6,589 nt of DNA from Deltaproteobacteria bacterium (GTDB taxonomy: Bacteria; Myxococcota; B64-G9), in NCBI GenBank assembly GCA_003647095.1, contig QMME01000226.1, positions 1 through 6,589 on the forward strand, in the 5' to 3' direction. Positions 1 through 4,713 of this stretch are shown here, in pieces. Under the pieces are notes generated by a model. That model searched no databases. It was given only the letters and a program-made list of their open reading frames with translations, and was not told the DNA's origin. The translations under genes and the position numbers were made by a program. Position 1 is the first letter of the stretch. The number at the start of each line of letters is the position of its first letter.

Positions 1-89
1 GGGTGTGCTCTCGCGCGGAGCGAAGTGAGCACGAGAGTGCGGCCCCGAGCCGCCCAGCACGCCACGCACCGGCACGGCCGGAAACACCC
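1..89. repeat. REP/MITE-like repeat unit with GGGTGT...ACACCC ends, copy 1
   Basis: This non-coding stretch begins with GGGTGT (1-6) and ends with the exact inverse ACACCC (84-89). Its first 16 bases recur exactly at 118-133, and GAAACACC at 81-88 recurs at 142-149, so both ends have a second copy. An internal fold pairs 5-13 with 32-40 (nine pairs, two of them G-U as RNA). The unit may extend left of the window. No reading frame here resembles a protein. A short palindromic intergenic repeat is the simplest reading, but the family is not recognised. Confidence 0.5.
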
Positions 90-123
90 ACGCCACCCAT
101 GATGCATGGCGGCGAGGGGGTGT
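84..123. repeat. Long imperfect inverted repeat joining the two repeat copies
   Basis: Three arms nest around an ATG loop: ACACCC (84-89) with GGGTGT (118-123), CGCC (91-94) with GGCG (111-114), and CCATG (97-101) with CATGG (105-109). That gives 15 base pairs with small internal loops. No T-run follows on either strand, so it is not a canonical intrinsic terminator. The outer arm is made from the end of repeat copy 1 and the start of copy 2. Confidence 0.45.
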
Positions 124-150
124 GCTCTCGCGCACAGACCAGAAACACCT
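118..150. repeat. Shortened second copy of the GGGTGT...ACACC repeat
   Basis: It shares 16 exact bases at its left end with positions 1-16, and GAAACACC near its right end with 81-88. The middle is only about 8 bases, against about 64 in copy 1, so it looks like an internally deleted copy in the same orientation. TGTGC (121-125) can pair with GCACA (132-136) to form a small hairpin. The call rests on the paired ends only. Confidence 0.45.
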
Positions 151-165
151 TGTAGATCGTCGAAA

Positions 166-191
166 TCTGTGGTAGCGGAACTATCGACAGA
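166..191 (+). promoter_or_regulatory. Leader hairpin upstream of the kinase-like gene
   Basis: Bases 166-175 pair with 181-191 around a CGGAA loop. This gives ten pairs, one of them G-U, with a single bulged G at 186. The hairpin ends 13 bases before the ribosome-binding AGGAG (205-209) of the gene at 216. No T-run follows, so it is not a typical terminator. It could be a leader RNA structure or an operator. I found no convincing -35/-10 pair between 134 and 200, so the promoter of this gene is unplaced. Confidence 0.35.
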
Positions 192-215
192 AACCCACCT
201 GGCCAGGAGTGGTAA

Positions 216-3140
216 ATGCTTTGTTTTCGTTGCGGAAGTCACAATCCCGACGGAAGTGATTTTTGTAGCAAGTGCGGTCAGAAGTTCCTGGACCGCGACA
301 ACGACAAGTCCAAGTCCGACAAGCAAGCCCCGCCGCCGCCGCCGGGAAGGCACAAGATAAAAGACGCCAGTGAAACCGGCGAGCTCAACATTCGCGACAT
401 CCTGGCCGACCGCTACGAGATCCGCGCGGTGCTGGGCAGCGGCCCCACGGGCATCGTCTACCGGGCCCACGACCTGGAGATTGAAGTCGACGTGGCGCTC
501 AAGGTCATCCACCCCAAGCTCCTGCAGACCCGGGAGGAGAAGAAGCACTTCCTGGCGGCCATTCGCTCCGCCCGCAAGATAAACCACTCCAACGTGGTCA
601 AGCTCTACGACGAAGACGAAGATGACGGCCGGCTGTTTTTCACCATGCAACTGCTCGAGGGCCTGAGCCTGCGCAAGATTATCCGCCTCCGCCACGAGAA
701 GCAGCAGAACTTCGCTGCCAAGGAAATCGAGCCCATACTGTCGCACATCTGCCAGGCCCTGGAAAAGGCCCACGAGAACACGGCACACGGCAATCTCAAG
801 CCGGAAAACGTCATCGTCCTGCCGGACATGCTCAAGGTCACCGATTTCGGCCTGCTCGATGCCCTGCCTCGCAAGCCTTTCGTGGCGGCGCAGAAGGCCG
901 CCTTTCCCGGTGGTACCTACCTGGCACCGGAACTGCGCCAGGGAGAAAAAGTACCTCAAGCGAGCGCAGACATCTACAGCCTGGGTGTGATCATCGGGGA
1001 GATGATCACCGGCCAGGTGTACCCCGGCCCCGACTCCAGCCTGCCGGAGTTTCCCGCGGAATTCTCGGCCTGGCAGCCGGCGCTGCTGCAGGCGCTCAAC
1101 GAGCAGCCGGCCCGGCGCCAGTCCAGTACCCGTGAACTGTTCGAGCAGATCATCACCGCCGGCAAGAAGGTCAGCCACAGCCGTCCTCCCAGCCCTCCCC
1201 CGGCGCGTCGCGAGGCCGGCGGCGACCAGGATGCACCTTCCCAGAGCCGGGTGGCCTACACCGTCGGTGACAAGGATGCCTATCCCCCCACCGTGGTGAA
1301 CGCCCAGACGGTTCCCGACGATTTCGAAACCATCAGCGACGACGAGGTTGTCGAGGAAGTCCCGGAGACGACCGGTCCCCTCGACAACGAGGAACTCCTC
1401 ACCGACGAGGAGATCATCGAGGAGACCGGGGCAGACGAGGAATTCGACGAGGAGTTGCAGGAAGTAGAAGAGCTCATGGATGACGACGACGGCGAATTGC
1501 CGGCCGAGGAAGACGACGAATTCGATGAAGGGGAGACCCTGGTATCGCAGCCCACACCGACACCGGCCGTCGCCGCCGACTCGGAGCTGAGGGTAGCCAA
1601 GCCGGTACAGGCACCCCGGCCGGTGCGCAAGTCCACCGAGGTTCAAAAGGTGGCCATGCCGGTGGCCGCGCCGGCGCAACCGGCCACAACCCAGCCCGCA
1701 CCCGTACCCGGGCAGCCCCAGGGTACGGTACCCAGTTACGGGCCGTTCAGCCAGCCCCCCTTCCCGCCGTCCTTCGTCAGCCAACCTCCCCTGCCGCGGC
1801 CATCGCGGACACCGGTTTACATCTTCCTGGCGGCGGTGTTGTTGATCGTGGGTGTGGGCGTGTACTTCCTGGTCGACTACCTGCGGGCCCAGACGGAGTT
1901 GGCCCGGGCCCAGGCCCAGGCCGCCCTGCAGAAGCCGTCGGTATCCAGCACCACTGTGGCCGCCGCCCCGGCCACGGCCCAACCAGTCCGGCCGGCGCCA
2001 ACCGCCGGCCCACCACCTGCTGCCACCAGCAAACCGACCACCCCGCCCGGGGCGGTACCGGGCTCGACCCCGGACACCAAGCCCCTGGAGCAGAAGGCCT
2101 CGACACCGGCACCAGCCCAGAAGCCAGAAGAACCATCCAGCACCGACGTCAAGAAGGCAGCAGCCAAGGTAGCCGCCGCATCCACCAGCAAACCAAAGCC
2201 CAAAACCACCTCCCGGCCCGCGGCTCCGCCCCGGCGCTCACGCTCACGGCCGGCCCGGGAAGAACGTCGCTCCAGCCGCAGCAGGCCACCGGCCGGCAAG
2301 CCGCCTGCCGCCAGAAGCAAGCCGGTCAGCGTTGCCGCCACCACCCCGGCGCCCAGCAGCAAGCTGCCGGTGCTGGAAGAAGCCCCCGAGGTTCAACCGA
2401 CAGCCGCACCGGCGGCAACAGCGGCGAAACCGACACCTCCACCCCCGGTTCCACCGGCAGCTGCTGCCACCAAGAAGCCGAGCACCCCACGGGCTTCGCC
2501 CGTGGAGAAGAAGACCACGCCGGTTGCCGCCGCCCAGCCCCCGGCCACCTCCAAGGGCAAGTGCCCCCGGGGCATGGTCTACGTTCCCGCCGGGACGGCC
2601 TACATCGGCAGTGCCAGCAACGATCCCATGCGCAACTTCGGTGAAATCAAGCTGCATGCCGAGAAAGTAGGCGCTTTCTGCATCGATCGCTACGAGTATC
2701 CCAACAGCCCCGGGCGCAAACCCCTTACCGGCGTCAACTGGAAGACGGCCAACAAGCTATGCCGCAAGCGCGGCAAGCGCCTGTGCACCGAGCAGGAATG
2801 GGAATTCGCCTGCAAGGGCAACAGCAATCGCAGCTTCCCCTACGGCAACAAGTGGGACGCCGACAAGTGCAACACCGAGGATGCCTCCGGCAATGACCGC
2901 ACGGTGACCGGGGCCGGTGCCTTCCCCGCCTGCCGCAGCCCCCGGGGTGTGTTCGACATGAGCGGTAACGTCAGCGAGTGGACGGCGTCACCCTTCTCGC
3001 CGGGAGCCGCCGCTCGTACCTACAAGGGAGGCTCGGCCACCCGTCCCAACTGGGCCAGCCGCTGTGCATCGCGCTCCAGTGCCGCCGCCGGCATGCGCAA
3101 GGCCGACCTGGGCTTTCGCTGCTGTGCCGATCCCAAGTAG
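216..3140 (+). CDS. Transmembrane kinase-like protein (probable pseudokinase) with zinc ribbon and C-terminal FGE-sulfatase-fold domain
   Basis: Predicted 974-residue signalling protein. Domains in order: a zinc ribbon (C3, C6, C17, C20); a Ser/Thr-kinase-like fold at about 67-312; a strongly acidic tract at about 370-442; a Pro/Ala-rich linker; one membrane helix at about 532-554; a Pro/Ala/Lys-rich stalk at about 557-780 with an Arg/Ser cluster near 673-692; and an FGE-sulfatase (SUMF1-like) domain at about 783-974 with the GNVSEW and GFRC signatures. The kinase keeps the glycine loop (G74, G76, G79), K96, N198, the DFG motif (D210) and APE (237-239). However, HRD reads H191-G192-N193, and A115 sits where the alpha-C Glu is expected, so weak or absent phosphotransfer is likely. 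Arg residues before the helix and no signal peptide suggest the kinase is cytoplasmic and the FGE domain periplasmic. The FGE domain has ten Cys but not the active-site pair. The start is firm: AGGAG (205-209) lies six bases upstream and the first zinc ligand is residue 3. Kinase-FGE fusions are known in bacteria, for example chlamydial Pkn1. The domain calls are strong; the partners and signal are unknown. Confidence 0.9.
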   Translation: MLCFRCGSHNPDGSDFCSKCGQKFLDRDNDKSKSDKQAPPPPPGRHKIKDASETGELNIRDILADRYEIRAVLGSGPTGIVYRAHDLEIEVDVALKVIHPKLLQTREEKKHFLAAIRSARKINHSNVVKLYDEDEDDGRLFFTMQLLEGLSLRKIIRLRHEKQQNFAAKEIEPILSHICQALEKAHENTAHGNLKPENVIVLPDMLKVTDFGLLDALPRKPFVAAQKAAFPGGTYLAPELRQGEKVPQASADIYSLGVIIGEMITGQVYPGPDSSLPEFPAEFSAWQPALLQALNEQPARRQSSTRELFEQIITAGKKVSHSRPPSPPPARREAGGDQDAPSQSRVAYTVGDKDAYPPTVVNAQTVPDDFETISDDEVVEEVPETTGPLDNEELLTDEEIIEETGADEEFDEELQEVEELMDDDDGELPAEEDDEFDEGETLVSQPTPTPAVAADSELRVAKPVQAPRPVRKSTEVQKVAMPVAAPAQPATTQPAPVPGQPQGTVPSYGPFSQPPFPPSFVSQPPLPRPSRTPVYIFLAAVLLIVGVGVYFLVDYLRAQTELARAQAQAALQKPSVSSTTVAAAPATAQPVRPAPTAGPPPAATSKPTTPPGAVPGSTPDTKPLEQKASTPAPAQKPEEPSSTDVKKAAAKVAAASTSKPKPKTTSRPAAPPRRSRSRPAREERRSSRSRPPAGKPPAARSKPVSVAATTPAPSSKLPVLEEAPEVQPTAAPAATAAKPTPPPPVPPAAAATKKPSTPRASPVEKKTTPVAAAQPPATSKGKCPRGMVYVPAGTAYIGSASNDPMRNFGEIKLHAEKVGAFCIDRYEYPNSPGRKPLTGVNWKTANKLCRKRGKRLCTEQEWEFACKGNSNRSFPYGNKWDADKCNTEDASGNDRTVTGAGAFPACRSPRGVFDMSGNVSEWTASPFSPGAAARTYKGGSATRPNWASRCASRSSAAAGMRKADLGFRCCADPK

Positions 3141-3170
3141 ACCCTGCAGTTGCATAAGCGACGTTGGGGT
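3141..3170. other. Convergent intergenic gap without a recognisable terminator
   Basis: Thirty bases separate the TAG of the kinase-like gene from the TGA of the minus-strand response regulator. There is no stem followed by a T-run on either strand. TGCAGTTGC occurs at 3145-3153 and again at 3182-3190 inside the neighbouring gene, as a direct repeat of unknown meaning. Transcripts from the two sides probably overlap or end by a factor-dependent route. Confidence 0.5.
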
Positions 3171-4103
3171 TCAGCTGCGGATGCAGTTGCGGCCTTCGTC
3201 CTTGGCCCGGTACAGGGCTTCATCGGCCTTGGTTACCAGCTTGTCCAGGGAATCGATGCCCTCCCCGGGAAAGACGGCGATGCCGATGCTGATGGTAAGC
3301 GGGGTGGTCTTGCCAGCGAACTCGAAACGGTGGGCCTCGATTCGCGAACGGATGCGCTCGGCCACGATCATGGCCTGCTCCAGGTTGGTCTCCGGGCAGG
3401 CTACCACGAGTTCCTCGCCACCGTAACGGGCCACGATGTCGACCTGGCGCACGGAGTCCAGCAGTAAGCGGGCGCACTCCTTCAGCGCGTAATCGCCGAA
3501 CTGGTGTCCGAGCTTGTCATTGACCCGCTTGAAATGGTCGATGTCGAGCATGAGCAGGGCCAACTTGGAGCGATAGCGCGAGGCCCGCTGGAACTCGTAG
3601 CGAAAGCGTTTCTCGAAGTACAGGCGGTTGTAGATGCCCATCAGGGGATCCACCGTCGAGATCTCCTGCAGACGTTGATTCATCCTCTTCAGGTCTTCGT
3701 TGGCCCGCAGCAACTCATCCTGCAGTTTCTTGAGTCGCAACATCGACTTGACCCGGGCCAACAGTTCCGCCTGATTGATGGGCTTGACCAGGTAATCGTC
3801 AGCTCCCAGTTGCAAGGCATCGACCTTGGTCTGCATGTCATCACGGGCGGTGATGAGGATGATGGGAAAGAAGGGAAACCCCTGGCTGCCCTTGATGATG
3901 CGACACACCTGGGGACCGTTCATGACCGGCATCTCGACATCGAGCAACATCAGGTCGGGCACTCCATCCCGCACCATGCCCAGGGCCTGGCGCCCGTCGC
4001 TTCCCTCCTGCACCAGGTAACCGGCACCCTCGAGCATGCCGCGCACACGGCGCCGCGAGGCCTCATCGTCATCGATCAGGTAGATGGTGCTGTCCTGGGC
4101 CAT
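3171..4103 (-). CDS. Response regulator with GGDEF domain (diguanylate cyclase)
   Basis: Predicted 310-residue cytoplasmic enzyme that makes cyclic di-GMP from two GTP under control of a phosphorylatable receiver, with the same receiver-plus-cyclase logic as WspR and PleD. The receiver (about 5-122) has the acidic pocket D11-D13, phosphoacceptor D55, T85 and K107. A likely coiled-coil linker spans 123-150. The GGDEF domain (about 150-308) contains D187, N195 and the active-site motif GGEEL (228-232). R219-x-x-D222 matches the inhibitory I-site, so product feedback is expected. No histidine kinase is in the window. I chose the ATG at 4103 because the receiver fold starts right after it. The frame stays open to 4301, but those 66 residues are unlike a receiver and lie across the promoter region. 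No clear Shine-Dalgarno sequence precedes this ATG. Confidence 0.93.
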   Translation of the reverse strand: MAQDSTIYLIDDDEASRRRVRGMLEGAGYLVQEGSDGRQALGMVRDGVPDLMLLDVEMPVMNGPQVCRIIKGSQGFPFFPIILITARDDMQTKVDALQLGADDYLVKPINQAELLARVKSMLRLKKLQDELLRANEDLKRMNQRLQEISTVDPLMGIYNRLYFEKRFRYEFQRASRYRSKLALLMLDIDHFKRVNDKLGHQFGDYALKECARLLLDSVRQVDIVARYGGEELVVACPETNLEQAMIVAERIRSRIEAHRFEFAGKTTPLTISIGIAVFPGEGIDSLDKLVTKADEALYRAKDEGRNCIRS

Positions 4104-4111
4104 GATTTCAA

Positions 4112-4139
4112 ATAATACACAATTGCCCGAAGATGTGAA
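4112..4139 (-). promoter_or_regulatory. Candidate sigma70-type promoter of the REC-GGDEF gene
   Basis: Read on the minus strand, TTCACA (4139-4134; 5 of 6 matches to TTGACA) and TATTAT (4117-4112; 5 of 6 to TATAAT) are 16 bases apart in a locally AT-rich patch. The -10 ends only eight bases before the ATG at 4103. Transcription would therefore start at or next to the start codon, giving a leaderless or nearly leaderless mRNA. That agrees with the lack of a Shine-Dalgarno sequence. Confidence 0.5.
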
Positions 4140-4151
4140 ATAAATTGCCCG
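4121..4151. repeat. Direct repeat AATTGCCCG, 22-base period, in the divergent promoter region
   Basis: AATTGCCCG occurs at 4121-4129 and 4143-4151. The 22-base step is about two helical turns, so both copies face the same side of the DNA. One lies in the spacer of the minus-strand promoter and the other just upstream of its -35. This is the geometry expected for a regulator binding in tandem, but no regulator is known and two nine-base copies could be chance. Confidence 0.4.
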
Positions 4152-4161
4152 GGGACGACAA

Positions 4162-4179
4162 CGGGCTTGTGAAAGCCCG
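4162..4179. promoter_or_regulatory. Palindrome overlapping the plus-strand -35 (possible operator)
   Basis: CGGGCTT (4162-4168) and AAGCCCG (4173-4179) form a perfect seven-base inverted repeat with a four-base centre. It covers the proposed -35 TTGTGA (4167-4172) of the Clp-N-like gene. No T-run follows on either strand, so an operator is more likely than a terminator. Confidence 0.4.
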
Positions 4180-4196
4180 GCCCGGTTTGCTATTCT
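4167..4196 (+). promoter_or_regulatory. Candidate promoter of the Clp-N-like gene, with extended -10
   Basis: TTGTGA (4167-4172; 4 of 6 matches) is followed after 18 bases by TATTCT (4191-4196; 4 of 6). TGC directly before the -10 fits an extended -10 element, which can offset the weak boxes. Transcription from about 4203 would give a leader of roughly 75-80 bases before the ATG at 4281. Confidence 0.35.
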
Positions 4197-4203
4197 ATGT
4201 CGG

Positions 4204-4238
4204 CAGGCGCTGGCCGGGTATCCAGCACGGCCCGCCTG
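4204..4238 (+). promoter_or_regulatory. Structured leader of the Clp-N-like gene
   Basis: CAGGC (4204-4208) pairs with GCCTG (4234-4238), and GCTGG (4209-4213) pairs with CCAGC (4222-4226). This gives a ten-pair stem with a bulge on the 3' side, lying within the predicted leader. It does not cover the ribosome-binding site near 4270, and no riboswitch family is recognised. Confidence 0.3.
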
Positions 4239-4280
4239 TCTGGTTGTCTTCCAGGGGGTAGAGGGGAGCAGGGGTACAGG

Positions 4281-4697
4281 ATGGAGCAAGGTTCTTTGCA
4301 CGAGTTGGTGCAGGTGGCCCGCCTGGAGTCGTCATCCCGCGGCTTCCGCCACACCGGCATCTACCATCTGTTGTGGGCCATCTGGAAAAGCCAGCCCGAC
4401 CTGTTCAGTGCCTGGCTGCAGTTGTACCGGGTGGAAATCCCCCCCTTCGTCAAGATGATGGAGACCATCCTGCGGCCACGCCGGGCCGGGGGTGGTGTGC
4501 CCCGGGATCGTATCGACGCCGAGTTGCTGGAGCGGGCCCTGGCCGCGGCCGACAAGCTGGCCGGCGAACGGGGTGAGAGCACCGAGGTGGATCACCTCTT
4601 CGATGTCTTCCCCTCTCTGCCCGAGGATCCCATCGTATCCCTGTGTCAGCGTTTCAGCCTGGACTACCGCCCGCGAACCCAACCGGCCGGCGAGTGA
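4281..4697 (+). CDS. Small stand-alone protein resembling a Clp N-terminal (double-repeat) domain
   Basis: Predicted 138-residue soluble protein with no signal peptide or membrane helix. Two helical halves look alike and follow the Clp N-domain pattern. Residues 6-64 have an Ala/Gly-containing helix, then HTGIYHLLWAI, and end in a Val-led helix. Residues 81-128 have LLERAL, then AGERG, then EVDHLF, ending in RFSLD. In ClpA, ClpB and ClpC this fold sits before the AAA+ rings and docks substrates or adaptors. Here no ATPase follows, so it cannot unfold proteins itself and may act as a binding or adaptor module. ATG 4281 is preferred because AGGGG (4270-4274) lies six bases upstream. An in-frame ATG at 4197 would add 28 residues that lack the fold and would leave no room for the predicted promoter. 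The gene faces away from the REC-GGDEF gene and runs tail-to-tail into the glycosyltransferase. The gene is very likely real; the Clp-N assignment is by eye and moderate. Confidence 0.75.
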   Translation: MEQGSLHELVQVARLESSSRGFRHTGIYHLLWAIWKSQPDLFSAWLQLYRVEIPPFVKMMETILRPRRAGGGVPRDRIDAELLERALAAADKLAGERGESTEVDHLFDVFPSLPEDPIVSLCQRFSLDYRPRTQPAGE

Positions 4698-4713
4698 GGT
4701 TTACTTCACGCGC
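4690..4713. terminator. Small hairpin spanning both convergent stop codons
   Basis: GCG-a-GTGA (4690-4697) pairs with TCAC-g-CGC (4706-4713) around an eight-base loop, seven pairs with one mismatch. The TGA of the Clp-N-like gene lies in one arm and the minus-strand TAA (4703-4701) in the loop. A wider perfect repeat, CCAACCGG (4679-4686) with CCGGTTGG (4731-4738), encloses it. With no T-run on either side, a weak bidirectional terminator is possible but unproven. Confidence 0.3.

Noticed and set aside
106..360. Open frame of 84 codons on the plus strand overlapping the start of the kinase-like gene
   Set aside because: It starts in the repeat hairpin, has no protein-like features and overlaps the well-supported gene in another frame.
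1309..1548. Repetitive GAGGA/GACGA stretch considered as a DNA tandem repeat
   Set aside because: It has no fixed period; the pattern reflects Asp and Glu codons in the acidic tract.
1280..1636. Ser-rich open frame on the minus strand
   Set aside because: It is the antisense image of the acidic Asp/Glu tract; its Ser runs follow from that codon composition.
1877..2362. Gly/Ala-rich open frame of 161 codons on the minus strand
   Set aside because: It is a shadow of the Pro/Ala-rich stalk in high-GC DNA, with no independent coding evidence.
3504..4115. Open frame of 203 codons on the plus strand opposite the REC-GGDEF gene
   Set aside because: It lies entirely antisense to a gene with intact receiver and GGDEF motifs and has no recognisable domain.
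4162..4179. Palindrome considered as an intrinsic terminator
   Set aside because: No T-run follows on either strand and it overlaps a proposed -35, so an operator role is preferred.
4197..4280. Twenty-eight-residue N-terminal extension of the Clp-N-like gene
   Set aside because: Its ATG overlaps the end of the proposed -10 region and has no Shine-Dalgarno sequence, while ATG 4281 has AGGGG six bases upstream.
4104..4301. Sixty-six-residue N-terminal extension of the REC-GGDEF gene
   Set aside because: It is in frame but has no receiver-like sequence, overlaps the promoter and repeats, and the receiver begins directly after the ATG at 4103.
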